Positions 6,664-13,230 of a stretch of 64,000 nucleotides of DNA are shown here, in pieces; position 1 is the stretch's first letter, and every line of letters begins with the position of its first letter. The notes beneath the pieces were generated by a model that did not search any database, was not told the origin of the DNA, and saw only the letters and a program-made list of their open reading frames with translations. The translations under genes and the position numbers were made by a program. Source of the DNA: a virus; IMG/VR virus record IMGVR_UViG_3300046534_001193, positions 1 through 64,000 of that record, one strand, 5' to 3'.

Positions 6664-6843
6664 CTGTATGTTTACGCCTACAACCGGTTCAGACCTAAGG
6701 CCTATTGTCCTACCCAGCGTTAGATCTACGTTGAAAACACTCAATACCGTGTCTGCTTCCAGCTGTTTTAATATCGCTAGTATTTTAGCTTCTGCGGCGG
6801 ATTTTAAGCCTCTGATCTCGCCTACTGTGAGTTCTTTTGACAT
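6637..6843 (-). CDS. Small conserved-looking phage protein
   Basis: 68 residues from the ATG at 6843, preceded by AGGAGAAACAAG; the frame is open further upstream without an SD. N-terminal helix (TVGEIRGLKSAAEAKILAIL) followed by beta strands (VLSVFNVDLTL, VVGVNIQCEIKWDG). I have a vague memory of similar helix-plus-strand phage proteins but can name no family. Confidence 0.6.
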   Translation of the reverse strand: MSKELTVGEIRGLKSAAEAKILAILKQLEADTVLSVFNVDLTLGRTIGLRSEPVVGVNIQCEIKWDGE

Positions 6844-6856
6844 CTTGTTTCTCCTG

Positions 6857-7105
6857 TTACTTGTTAATTTTAAAAGACAGCTTAGACAATGCTTTGGCCG
6901 CATCGGCTGCTGAGCTACTAGCCCGTAGAAAAGCTAATTTTGCATTGGCATGTGCCGTTGAGCTACTGAGCCGTTGCACTGCTATTCGCAGGTTGGTACT
7001 GGCTTCTAACAATGTGCCCTTGAAGCTAGCTGCAATCTGCTCATCGGTTACCGAGTCAGGTAATGAATGGTCTTTGCGGATCTGGTATATCCATTGCTTA
7101 TTCAT
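6857..7105 (-). CDS. Hypothetical Ala/Ser-rich protein
   Basis: 82 residues. N-terminal part (WIYQIRKDHSLPDSVTDEQ) followed by a helical Ala/Ser-rich half (ASSSAADAAKALSKLS). No known domain. Lies 13 bp upstream of the next leftward gene in the operon. Confidence 0.55.
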   Translation of the reverse strand: MNKQWIYQIRKDHSLPDSVTDEQIAASFKGTLLEASTNLRIAVQRLSSSTAHANAKLAFLRASSSAADAAKALSKLSFKINK

Positions 7106-7121
7106 AATGTTCTCCGGTTCG

Positions 7122-7283
7122 TTACCTACAGGCCTCAGTGCAATCGTATTTCCAGACTATCGGCCCTTTCATCTTACGCATAATCCTTAGCCCTGCCATC
7201 GTGGCATCAGATCTATTCTCTGCTTCAACTTGCAGCTTCATTTGGTTGTTTTCGGCTTTGAAATATACCCAGTAGATTCCCAT
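7122..7283 (-). CDS. Hypothetical small protein
   Basis: 53 residues from ATG 7283 to TAA 7122-7124, MGIYWVYFKAENNQMKLQVE onward, ending WKYDCTEACR. A beta-hairpin then a basic helix (MAGLRIMRKMKG). Fits neatly between neighbours on both sides. Confidence 0.5.
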   Translation of the reverse strand: MGIYWVYFKAENNQMKLQVEAENRSDATMAGLRIMRKMKGPIVWKYDCTEACR

Positions 7284-7306
7284 GGTTTTATCCTATAGTG
7301 TTAAGT

Positions 7307-7687
7307 TTATCGACCGCACTTAGTGCACGGAATTCTTGCAGGCTTACACGGTGGCACAGGTGGGGCCTCGCGCTGCACACACGCAAAGTTATCGCATATC
7401 TTTTTGCCAAAAAATATAAACTTCTCTCGGTGCATAGTGCTGCCGCATCTAGGGCAATTTCCGCACCCGCCATTTTCTCGTCTTACTTGGTTCAACGGTG
7501 GCAATGGTGGCGCTACCGGCCTAAAGTTTAGTTTCTCGTGATAAAACTTAAACTTACAGCCTCCGGCAGAATTGTGTGGATACTCGCTACAATACCTCGG
7601 ACCCAAGCCGAAGAAAGACCGCTTAACGTTGGTGTTTGTGCACCAGGCACCCTTTTCATTGTAGTGTACGCAGTTTACGTTGATCAC
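7307..7687 (-). CDS. Cys-rich zinc-binding-like phage protein
   Basis: 126 residues from a GTG at 7687 overlapping the upstream stop (GTGA). The N-terminal half (INVNCVHYNEKGAWCTNTNV, GLGPRYC) resembles short Cys-rich phage proteins I have seen without an assigned function. The C-terminal half has CGNCPRCGS and ends PCTKCGR, so there are at least two metal sites, linked by a Pro-rich segment. Likely a fusion of two zinc modules. Confidence 0.6.
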   Translation of the reverse strand: MINVNCVHYNEKGAWCTNTNVKRSFFGLGPRYCSEYPHNSAGGCKFKFYHEKLNFRPVAPPLPPLNQVRRENGGCGNCPRCGSTMHREKFIFFGKKICDNFACVQREAPPVPPCKPARIPCTKCGR

Positions 7688-7968
7688 TTTTTGGCCACTA
7701 TAGAGTCGAACCTGTCAACGGCATAAGCACATTTATTGGTCCAATAATTACCAGGCATTTCACCCGTGGTTTTGGTGTAACTAGCGTTATTCCTAGCCGC
7801 CTCCGTGGCTTTGCAAGCTGCATGGTTAGCCGCACAGTCAACTTCATAAGAATCGCCTGTAAAATCGATGGTCAGGTAAGCTGCGCGTGAATTTTCTCGC
7901 AGCTCTTCTACTGTCACGCTATCGGGATCTGCTAGCCACTTTTTGACTAGTTCTATGTGTGGGTTCAT
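7684..7968 (-). CDS. Small protein, KWLADP family copy 1
   Basis: 94 residues, MNPHIELVKKWLADPDSVTV onward; many Ala and Asn in the middle. The N-terminal 25 residues match the upstream neighbour (VELVRKWLADPTSVSDEELR), so the two are tandem paralogues. Function unknown. Joined to the downstream gene by a GTGA overlap. Confidence 0.6.
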   Translation of the reverse strand: MNPHIELVKKWLADPDSVTVEELRENSRAAYLTIDFTGDSYEVDCAANHAACKATEAARNNASYTKTTGEMPGNYWTNKCAYAVDRFDSIVAKK

Positions 7969-8252
7969 TCGCTATCACCTTCTATAGAGTCGAATTCCTT
8001 CAACGCTGCTATACGCTCAAGTATCCAATAATTAACAGATGTGAGTGAAAATGCCCCCGTAGCACAGGAATGAGCGGTATACGCAGCCCAATTAACAGTG
8101 TGTAAAAGGGCATGATCATTCCAAGGAAGGGTAAGCGCACTTCTATCAGTAAGAGCCCTGTAGGATTCTCGTTCATTCACCCTTAGCTCTTCATCGCTTA
8201 CGCTAGTTGGATCTGCTAGCCACTTCCTGACCAGTTCTACGTAAGTGTTCAC
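7965..8252 (-). CDS. Small protein, KWLADP family copy 2
   Basis: 95 residues from GTG 8252. It shares ELV(R/K)KWLADP-SVS-EELR and the C-terminal YW...FDSI with the downstream paralogue, while the middle has diverged. GTGA overlap with the gene before it, ATGA with the one after. Function unknown. Confidence 0.6.
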   Translation of the reverse strand: MNTYVELVRKWLADPTSVSDEELRVNERESYRALTDRSALTLPWNDHALLHTVNWAAYTAHSCATGAFSLTSVNYWILERIAALKEFDSIEGDSE

Positions 8253-8569
8253 TTGCTGTCACCTTCTGCTACAAACAAACCTTCTGCTTGCAGGTAGTAA
8301 ATGTAACAAAGAGACTTCAAAGACCGCTTGCCATCGTGATTTGTCTTAAGCGCATTCTGCTCGACTATCCAAGTCCGTGTATCTAGCTTAGCGCAACCAA
8401 ACATTTCTTGAGTTGCCCGCTTAAACACCGCATAGACGCGCTTTTGAAACTCTAAGCTAGTAGTGTCATAAGTCCGTTGGTCTGCCAGACTGGATCCAGC
8501 TAAGCGAATCAGTGCGTATTCTCGCGCGTTCCGGTAAGTAGTCTCAAAGGTATTGTATTTAGTCTTCAT
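8249..8569 (-). CDS. Hypothetical protein
   Basis: 106 residues. The second of two close ATGs (8569) is preferred because GACGGAA is then about 7 bases away; the first (8575) leaves no room. Helical, with a basic middle. First gene after the promoter at 8598-8627. Function not recognised. Confidence 0.6.
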   Translation of the reverse strand: MKTKYNTFETTYRNAREYALIRLAGSSLADQRTYDTTSLEFQKRVYAVFKRATQEMFGCAKLDTRTWIVEQNALKTNHDGKRSLKSLCYIYYLQAEGLFVAEGDSK

Positions 8570-8597
8570 TTTCATTTCCGTCTGTGTGTGATTGTTA

Positions 8598-8627
8598 ATT
8601 ATAAGGGACTGACAATAATAAAGTCAA
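8598..8627 (-). promoter_or_regulatory. Sigma70-like promoter with GTCAGTCCC spacer
   Basis: Leftward TTGACT, 18-bp spacer ending gtcagtccct, TATAAT. Same family as 5654-5682 and 11209-11237. It drives the operon starting at 8569. Confidence 0.7.
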
Positions 8628-8668
8628 CAAGTGATTAAAAGAGCTGGTGAGTTTTAGGGGTCTATAGA

Positions 8669-8697
8669 ACCCTTAAAAGAAAACTTTGTTTAAGGGT
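8669..8697 (-). terminator. Hairpin after the 8703 gene, possible weak terminator
   Basis: Arms acccttaaa (8669-8677) and tttaagggt (8689-8697), 9 bp with an 11-base loop, just past the stop of the 117-residue gene and before the 8598-8627 promoter. No strong T-run, so termination would be weak or need a factor. The flank ggtctatagaaccc resembles the repeats near 12685 and 13183. Confidence 0.5.
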
Positions 8698-8702
8698 AGT
8701 TT

Positions 8703-9056
8703 TCATCCTGCGTGCTCCTCTATAGAATCCTCAGCTTCAATACGCTCTTTCCATCGATGCTGACAATACAAATCAAGCGCTCTTTCAACACTTTTAGGAT
8801 TGGTGACACCCTCTGCCTGGTTAATCAGGCTGTCCAAGTAGAATTCTAATTCTGGGTAGCCTGCGTCTTTTGCAGCCTGGTTTAAGGCTTCTACGTGCTG
8901 AGGCGCAATCTCAGCGTAAGTCCCACGTCCTTTGCCTAAGTCATAGACCATGCCTACAAACATACGACCTAGGCATAGAGGCGCATTGAACATCAGGCCT
9001 TCTGTCGTCTCTAGGTACTTGATAGAGTCGGGATCGATTTTAAATTTCACGTTCAT
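8703..9056 (-). CDS. Hypothetical protein
   Basis: 117 residues from ATG 9056 with AAGGAGATAATCA before it. Acidic C-terminus (RIEAEDSIEEHAG). Mixed fold, no recognised motif. Overlaps the upstream gene by 17 bp. Last gene before the hairpin and promoter, so it probably ends a transcription unit. Confidence 0.6.
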   Translation of the reverse strand: MNVKFKIDPDSIKYLETTEGLMFNAPLCLGRMFVGMVYDLGKGRGTYAEIAPQHVEALNQAAKDAGYPELEFYLDSLINQAEGVTNPKSVERALDLYCQHRWKERIEAEDSIEEHAG

Positions 9057-9306
9057 TGATTATCTCCTTAGGCATTTTCCGGTATTTATTAGTAACATAG
9101 TCTATCCACTCTGACTGGCTAATTAACCCTCCCGCAACTGATAGCATGACTAGCGCTTTAGGACTGGGCGAGGCTGCATGTGGAGGTGCAATGCCTCTAG
9201 GTGTACTATGGAGCAACCAATCTTCACGGATTGCCATATCCCAGTCACGCATAAAGTTATGTTGGACCGCGAGTTGCTTCTTTTTCTGACTATTGCTGAG
9301 TTTCAC
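9040..9306 (-). CDS. Hypothetical protein
   Basis: 88 residues from GTG 9306 (GTGA overlap with the upstream stop; GGAG just upstream). Basic N-terminus (SNSQKKKQLAVQHNF), a short PP/PS-rich linker, and a C-terminal helix ending KMPKEIINEREI. Function unknown. Confidence 0.55.
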   Translation of the reverse strand: MKLSNSQKKKQLAVQHNFMRDWDMAIREDWLLHSTPRGIAPPHAASPSPKALVMLSVAGGLISQSEWIDYVTNKYRKMPKEIINEREI

Positions 9307-9629
9307 TTGTTATCTCCTGCTATAAGAAAGTCAACTTTATCCCCTGGCATAGGGAAATCAACCTTCGGCATATCCGGCACTGTACCAGCAACAAAGTCAG
9401 CGTTATTATTAACGTGATCTCTAATTACATCTAACAAGGCTTCGTATGAACTAGGGTAAGCCTTCTTGAGTGCCACGAAATCAGGTGAAAAGTAATAGCC
9501 TATTACCGTCCATAGGAAACTACCCGCGCGAGTGCTAATCCTTGCACCGGTAGGGACAATGGGAATTTGCACTTGTAAAAATACGAGTTTACCTCCGTTG
9601 GCACTGTCTAAACTGATTTGTGTTGGCAT
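9303..9629 (-). CDS. Hypothetical protein
   Basis: 108 residues, beta-rich start (GGKLVFLQVQIPIVPTGARI), helix in the middle (YEALLDVIRDHVNN). No known domain. The leader before the ATG is of the type 'gagaccaataaaATG', shared with the gene at 11170. Confidence 0.6.
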   Translation of the reverse strand: MPTQISLDSANGGKLVFLQVQIPIVPTGARISTRAGSFLWTVIGYYFSPDFVALKKAYPSSYEALLDVIRDHVNNNADFVAGTVPDMPKVDFPMPGDKVDFLIAGDNK

Positions 9630-9640
9630 TTTATTGGTCT

Positions 9641-9898
9641 CTATAGGGTTACAATCAAGGGTTCAATGACTGGTTCAATATCTACTGGTGATAAAGTCCA
9701 GCTTATAGGGACAAAGGAAAATCCGTCTCTGTTCAGGTAGACCACATCACTACCCGCAGGCTTGCATAGGATAGTCACCTCAGCTTGTGGACCTTCTTTC
9801 TTTGCCCATTCTGTCGCGACTGTTATAGCTTGTTCTTTGTCGTCTACTCGCAATGTATAACGGTTATTGAGCTTAACTACTTTTATTAGGAATTTCAT
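9641..9898 (-). CDS. Hypothetical protein
   Basis: 85 residues, beta-rich: FLIKVVKLNNRYTLRVDD, a helix (AITVATEWAKKEG), then strands. Compact alpha/beta look. First gene after the terminator at 9930-9951. Confidence 0.55.
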   Translation of the reverse strand: MKFLIKVVKLNNRYTLRVDDKEQAITVATEWAKKEGPQAEVTILCKPAGSDVVYLNRDGFSFVPISWTLSPVDIEPVIEPLIVTL

Positions 9899-9929
9899 GT
9901 TATTGGCCTAGTGGTGAGTGGTAGTACCC

Positions 9930-9951
9930 AAAAAGCCTCAATTAAGAGGCT
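9930..9951 (-). terminator. Rho-independent terminator, leftward
   Basis: On the minus strand agcctc, loop ttaatt, gaggct, then TTTTT. A second, similar hairpin (10045-10062) lies 100 bp upstream, with only a possible 20-codon frame between. It separates the cassette region (10-15.7 kb) from the operon below 9.9 kb. Confidence 0.65.
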
Positions 9952-10004
9952 ACCAACTGATGCTGGATTTGTGGGTCGATTAGCTGGGCATTGGCGGTCT
10001 TCAT
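9942..10004 (-). CDS. Possible 20-residue peptide between two hairpins
   Basis: ATG 10004 to TAA 9942-9944, starting MKTANAQLIDPQI. The stop lies inside the terminator hairpin. Upstream of the ATG is aacgagaac, similar to the leader core of neighbours but with a poor SD. It could be a leader peptide or chance. Confidence 0.25.
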   Translation of the reverse strand: MKTANAQLIDPQIQHQLVAS

Positions 10005-10044
10005 GTTCTCGTTAAAAGGAATATACTTTGGCTTACACCTTAAA

Positions 10045-10062
10045 GGCCTCAACTAAGAGGCC
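10045..10062 (-). terminator. GC-rich hairpin downstream of the 10089 gene
   Basis: ggcctc, 6-base loop, gaggcc, then TTTAAGG on the minus strand. It has the same loop type (aactaa/aattaa) and the same CCTC core as 9930-9951. Weak T-run; probably a partial terminator or processing site. Confidence 0.45.
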
Positions 10063-10088
10063 GGTTAGTGGTTACGGTAGGTTATAGG

Positions 10089-10427
10089 CTACCAACTTCC
10101 CTCAGTGATCATCCTTTGTACTTCTTGGGTAACGTCAACCGCCATAGCGTAGGCGGCAATCACAAAAGTTATATCCTCAACTCCTCGCTCTATTACTATC
10201 TGACCTAACGTCTCAGCGTCATAGTCGTCCAAGTAGGCCTTACTATTGTCCGACAATTGCGCAACGTCTCCTCTATAAGCTGTAGAGGTCAGCCATTCGT
10301 GGCCGTCCAGTGCTTCGTGGATAATGCGACCAAAAATATCATCGTCATCATTTTCGCCATAGTCGGCCATAATGTTAGTCGCTAGATCCAGTATTTCGGC
10401 TTTGTATTCTTCAAGTGTTATGTTCAT
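10089..10427 (-). CDS. Hypothetical acidic phage protein
   Basis: 112 residues with an acidic cluster (YGENDDDDIFGRIIHEALDG) and helical ends. The alternating acidic and helical pattern is common in small phage accessory proteins. No function assigned. Leader of the '..gagacaaataaaATG' type. Confidence 0.6.
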   Translation of the reverse strand: MNITLEEYKAEILDLATNIMADYGENDDDDIFGRIIHEALDGHEWLTSTAYRGDVAQLSDNSKAYLDDYDAETLGQIVIERGVEDITFVIAAYAMAVDVTQEVQRMITEGSW

Positions 10428-10462
10428 TTTATTTGTCTCGATTGTGGGTTAGTTGATATCGC

Positions 10463-10489
10463 TTTAGCCTCTCGTGTTGAAAGACTAAA
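10463..10489 (-). repeat. Intergenic hairpin, class 2
   Basis: tttagcct (10463-10470) against agactaaa (10482-10489) with one mismatch; interior ctcgtgttga. Same family as 13682-13709 and 15133-15159. Sits between the 10427 start and the clamp-like gene's stop. Confidence 0.5.
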
Positions 10490-10510
10490 CCGATTTTAAC
10501 TCGTGACTAC

Positions 10511-11170
10511 TTACAGTCTTATAGGCATGACCACTGCTAGGCAATCATTGGCCGATATAGTGATGGAATCCATTGCGCCCGCATAGTTTATTTCTACAGT
10601 TTCACTGGCATCCCAAAATGACAATGCGTCTACAAGATATTGCTTTTTGACCCAAACATCGCCAATGACGTTTATTGCCTCATCTTTTCCTGTATGCAAT
10701 TTGACTTCACCGGATAGTAGAAAAGACTTGGTTAACTTTCTGGACTGGTGGCGGACTCGACTTGAATTAGGTAGAACACGTTTGTAGTCGGGGTACTTCG
10801 CATCTTGATTGATTTTGAAAATGTTTTTATTATAAAACCCATCTGGCAACGTGTTAGCGGTATATATGTGCAATCGGTGGCCGTCGGTGGCTACCAAGTC
10901 GAGTCCGTCTGCGTAGATATATTGGAGGTAATGCCTTACATCGTTTTTACCTGCCATTGCTTTAGCAAGCCATTGCTGAGGCGTCTTGGGCTTTGCGGGT
11001 ATTGCTGGCTGGAAATGGTTATACATGTTTATCAATATCGCTTCTAAAAGAGGGTCCTCGTGCTGAGGCGTATCCAGATTTTCTATCAATCTTTTATAGT
11101 CCGCCCATTGGTTAGCTTTGTTTAACTTCTTTTGATTTTTTGCGTAGTTTGCTATTTCGTTTATGTTCAT
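10511..11170 (-). CDS. DnaN / sliding-clamp-like phage protein
   Basis: 219 residues. The segment LDLVATDGHRLHIYTANTLP (about 95-115) carries the ATDGHRL signature of the beta sliding clamp. It is followed by KYPDYKRVLP, which matches clamp-like phage proteins. At 219 residues it is well short of a ~366-residue bacterial DnaN, so it may be a two-domain or degenerate clamp. Possible roles are processivity factor for the phage polymerase encoded at 57.9-61.4 kb, or a decoy for the host clamp. It is far from the replication genes. Driven by the promoter at 11209-11237. Confidence 0.6.
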   Translation of the reverse strand: MNINEIANYAKNQKKLNKANQWADYKRLIENLDTPQHEDPLLEAILINMYNHFQPAIPAKPKTPQQWLAKAMAGKNDVRHYLQYIYADGLDLVATDGHRLHIYTANTLPDGFYNKNIFKINQDAKYPDYKRVLPNSSRVRHQSRKLTKSFLLSGEVKLHTGKDEAINVIGDVWVKKQYLVDALSFWDASETVEINYAGAMDSITISANDCLAVVMPIRL

Positions 11171-11208
11171 TTTATTGGTCTCTCGATTGTGTGATTGATT
11201 GAGACCTG

Positions 11209-11237
11209 ATTATGGGGGACTGACAATTATCTGTCAA
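11209..11237 (-). promoter_or_regulatory. Sigma70-like promoter with GTCAGTCCC spacer
   Basis: Leftward TTGACA, 17-bp spacer ending gtcagtcccc, CATAAT, 39 bp before the ATG of the clamp-like gene. Together with 5654-5682 and 8598-8627 it forms a family with a common 20-base core around the spacer and -10. Confidence 0.75.
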
Positions 11238-11250
11238 CAAGTTTGTATAC

Positions 11251-11769
11251 TTATTTTACAGTGCCATGGTTAACGTGGTACCCGTATTTAATGTTAGCCT
11301 CCATTCTGGCTTTTATAGCGTCTGACTTGTCTTTGAAGTAGCCTAAGTGGATAGACTTGCCTTCAATACCTATTTGAACCTTCCATTTACCTGAGCGCTT
11401 GTGCCATCTAACCCCAAGTACACCTGATTTATTGTTAGACCCTACGGATTGATTTTTCATATTTTCCGAGCGCGTTGCTAGGCGTAAATTTTCTATACGG
11501 TTGTCATTGCGGTCGTGGTTGATATGGTCCAAGTCATTAAGGGGGAATTCCCCGTGAACCATGCACCAGATAAGCCTATGTGCAAGGTGTAGTTTGCCGC
11601 CAATTGTTATACTGGTATAGCCTGCCCAAGTTAATGTACCAGCCTTGACGCCCATTGGAATTCGATACGAGGCTCTAACCTTCCAAAACAGAAAACCAGT
11701 TTCAGGCTCATATCGAAGTACAGAGTTTAAATATTCTTTAGTCGGCGGATTTTGTACGGATTTATTCAT
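11251..11769 (-). CDS. HNH homing endonuclease with AP2 domain
   Basis: 172 residues from ATG 11769, chosen for AAGGTGAAAACA before it; the frame continues upstream with no SD. The HNH core is LAHRLIWCMVHGEFP, LNDLDHINHDRNDNRIENLR (about 65-100), with His/Asn metal ligands intact. The C-terminal AP2-like DNA-binding part is SGVLGVRWHKRSGKWKVQI and ends near KYGYHVNHGTVK. Such free-standing endonucleases spread themselves between phage genomes. It stands at the edge of the AT-rich gap, with the GTCAGTCCC promoter beyond its 3' end, consistent with insertion into an intergenic site. Confidence 0.85.
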   Translation of the reverse strand: MNKSVQNPPTKEYLNSVLRYEPETGFLFWKVRASYRIPMGVKAGTLTWAGYTSITIGGKLHLAHRLIWCMVHGEFPLNDLDHINHDRNDNRIENLRLATRSENMKNQSVGSNNKSGVLGVRWHKRSGKWKVQIGIEGKSIHLGYFKDKSDAIKARMEANIKYGYHVNHGTVK

Positions 11770-11976
11770 TGTTTTCACCTTGCTGTAGACCTTGCAAAAA
11801 TAGATAGCGGCAACCCTGCAAGGGTCGGGATGTCCTCTGGTTATAAGGCAGAGTAAGCCGCTGACATCTATTTTACTAATTACACCTAAAATTACAAGCG
11901 GTAACCACTTTACAAGGTCCAAATATAGCTACCCTATTATAAGGCCACTTTTTCTAGAGCTGACCCTACTAAAATA

Positions 11977-12007
11977 GTTTATGTAGTCGGATTTAGGGTA
12001 CATAAAC
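11977..12007. repeat. 9-bp inverted repeat, operator-like
   Basis: gtttatgta (11977-11985) and tacataaac (11999-12007) with a 13-bp spacer. Centre-to-centre distance is 22 bp (about two helical turns), typical for a dimeric regulator. A TATAAT on the minus strand lies about 40 bp to the left. Confidence 0.5.
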
Positions 12008-12246
12008 TCTGAAAAATACGTTTTAAAAGAACGGCCCAAAAAGGGCCAAAAAGGGGTGTTTTTGAAAGTTTCGTTTGACTATTATTTTTATTTGTGAAAG
12101 TAAAAAGTGAACTTGTTTACAAGTGTCGTAAATTTAATACTTTGGCGTCGTTCCTGTAATTTTCTGTTTTGGCCCTCCAAGGCGTTTTTTGGCCTAAAAT
12201 CAAAAAGTTTTTTACGATTTCCGTTTACCAACCGTTTTTTTAAAAA

Positions 12247-12281
12247 TTATCAACGGTTGACAAGTTTTAAGTTGTTGATAA
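12247..12281. repeat. Inverted repeat with DnaA-box-like arms
   Basis: ttatcaac (12247-12254) and gttgataa (12274-12281), exact complements, 19-bp spacer that includes ggttgacaag. Arms match TTATCCAC at 7 of 8 bases. Placed in the most AT-rich part of the gap. Confidence 0.4.
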
Positions 12282-12427
12282 ATAAAGGTATTCCAAAAAC
12301 AGTAAAAGTTTTAAAAAACCCAAATTATTTTGAAAATCGCCAAAAGACTTTTATAGCGCGTTTTCTAAAAAACTTTTGTAAACCAAAAACAAAATAAAAA
12401 GCTTCAAACGTCCCCGTAGGCCCTCAT

Positions 12428-12447
12428 AAAAAAACGTCCGTTTTTTT
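12428..12447. repeat. A7CG/CGT7 palindrome
   Basis: Seven A, CG, TC, CG, seven T: 9-bp arms with a 2-base centre. It could act as a bidirectional terminator or an extruding cruciform in the AT-rich region. Confidence 0.45.
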
Positions 12448-12617
12448 AAAACTACACCGTTTCAATAATTAATGTCCTACTATCTGACTACAATAATTAC
12501 CCCTATATATATAAAACTTTTTATTTCTTTAATATAAGTAATAGAGATTTGTAGATTTGAGGGCAAAATACAGGGATATTTTCGGGTGCTGCGCAGGCAT
12601 ATAGTTGTAAGAGTGGA

Positions 12618-12642
12618 AAGGCCCCGTGATTTTCAGGGCCTT
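12618..12642 (-). terminator. Hairpin, possible leftward terminator
   Basis: aaggccc (12618-12624) and gggcctt (12636-12642), followed on the minus strand by TTTCC. Second hairpin downstream of the 12760 gene; T-run short, so efficiency is doubtful. Confidence 0.4.
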
Positions 12643-12684
12643 ATAGGGGTTTTGTCAGGGGGTGAATAAGGCTGGTGAGTTTTG

Positions 12685-12728
12685 GGGCTCTATAGGGTCT
12701 ATAAAATCTTATGATGGTCATAAGATTT
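12685..12728 (-). terminator. Repeated element with 11-bp hairpin, leftward terminator
   Basis: Arms aaatcttatga (12704-12714) and tcataagattt (12718-12728), 3-base loop; on the minus strand the hairpin ends in TTTTATAG. The 30 bases 12685-12714 are identical to 13183-13212, and the right flank (agcgggtaaaac, ggctagtt) is shared too. Two copies of one terminator-like element bracket the 12760 gene. Confidence 0.6.
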
Positions 12729-12759
12729 CTTAGCGGGTAAAACGGCTAGTTGCTTACTT

Positions 12760-13128
12760 CTATAGGTGAGAATTGTCCTCATAGTCCTCGAATACCGCGT
12801 CTACCTGCCCATAAGCTTCGGCATAAGCTTGAAATTTATCCGCTATGGCATTAGACATTGCATAATCCCTATCAAAAAACCCCGCGCCATGGCCATTCCT
12901 AGACAACCAGAAGTCATGCCCAGCCTGCGAAATCTCATCATTAGACAAGTAGCAAAATACACTCCCATAAAATGACAAACAGTCTATTAATGAATCCCGT
13001 AAAAAGTCTGGATCTAGATCCGCGCCGGATTCGGGTTGGCCAATATCGCCAGTTTCAGTGAAGTTGATGCATTCCAGGTAAGCATTGTAGAATTCTAACT
13101 CTTTCGGTGTTGGTGTAATTTGCGTCAT
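12760..13128 (-). CDS. Antirestriction-like or hypothetical acidic protein
   Basis: 122 residues from ATG 13128, preceded by GGAAACTAATACA; upstream in-frame ATGs lack an SD. Acidic, with NAYLECINFTETGDIGQPES and DAVFEDYEDNSHL. The order 'F..D..Y.MSNAIADKF..YAEAYG' and DFWLSRNGHGAGFFDRDY match small phage/plasmid proteins with 'FWLTRNGHGAGFWDR' segments that I have seen unannotated or labelled antirestriction-associated. That label is weak and the function is open. It sits between two copies of the terminator-like repeat. Confidence 0.6.
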   Translation of the reverse strand: MTQITPTPKELEFYNAYLECINFTETGDIGQPESGADLDPDFLRDSLIDCLSFYGSVFCYLSNDEISQAGHDFWLSRNGHGAGFFDRDYAMSNAIADKFQAYAEAYGQVDAVFEDYEDNSHL

Positions 13129-13182
13129 TGTATTAGTTTCCATTGGTTTTGGTGCATTGTAAAAATACCCCGTGACTTTCAA

Positions 13183-13230
13183 GGGCTCTATAGGGTCTAT
13201 AAAATCTTATGATACCCATAAGATTTTATA
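13183..13230 (-). terminator. Repeated element with 14-bp perfect hairpin
   Basis: Arms tataaaatcttatg (13198-13211) and its exact complement (13217-13230), 5-base loop; T-run on both strands. 13183-13212 equals 12685-12714. It lies 14 bp past the stop of the 57-residue gene and ends that leftward transcript. Confidence 0.65.

Larger units (their letters stand above)
11770..12759. other. AT-rich gene-poor region, candidate origin or control region
   Basis: About 990 bp without a convincing gene. From 12,000 to 12,560 it is strongly AT-rich with many A- and T-runs. It contains a 9-bp dyad (11977-12007), a TTATCAAC...GTTGATAA dyad (12247-12281) whose arms resemble DnaA boxes (TTATCCACA), an A7CG/CGT7 palindrome (12428-12447), an AACTTGTTTACAAG motif near 12112, and leftward hairpins (12618-12642, 12704-12728) that probably end the transcript of the 12760 gene. 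A 96-codon rightward frame at 12107-12397 is Phe/Lys-rich from base composition and is not accepted as a gene. Confidence 0.5.

Noticed and set aside
6637-6903. Longer start of the 68-residue gene (MRPKHCLSCLLKL...)
   Set aside because: AGGAGAAACAAG stands directly before the internal ATG at 6843; the extension overlaps the upstream gene without an SD.
7288-7473. 61-codon leftward frame overlapping the Cys-rich protein
   Set aside because: The overlapping 126-residue frame has zinc-type Cys pairs, a GTGA overlap and a match to the operon layout; this one has none.
11940-12010. Group I intron around the HNH gene
   Set aside because: The endonuclease is free-standing in an intergenic region; no split gene or intron core was seen on either side.
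12107-12397. 96-codon rightward frame in the AT-rich gap
   Set aside because: Phe/Lys/Asn-rich from A/T runs, GTG start without a clear SD, opposite to its neighbours and no recognisable motif. Low composition complexity explains the open frame.
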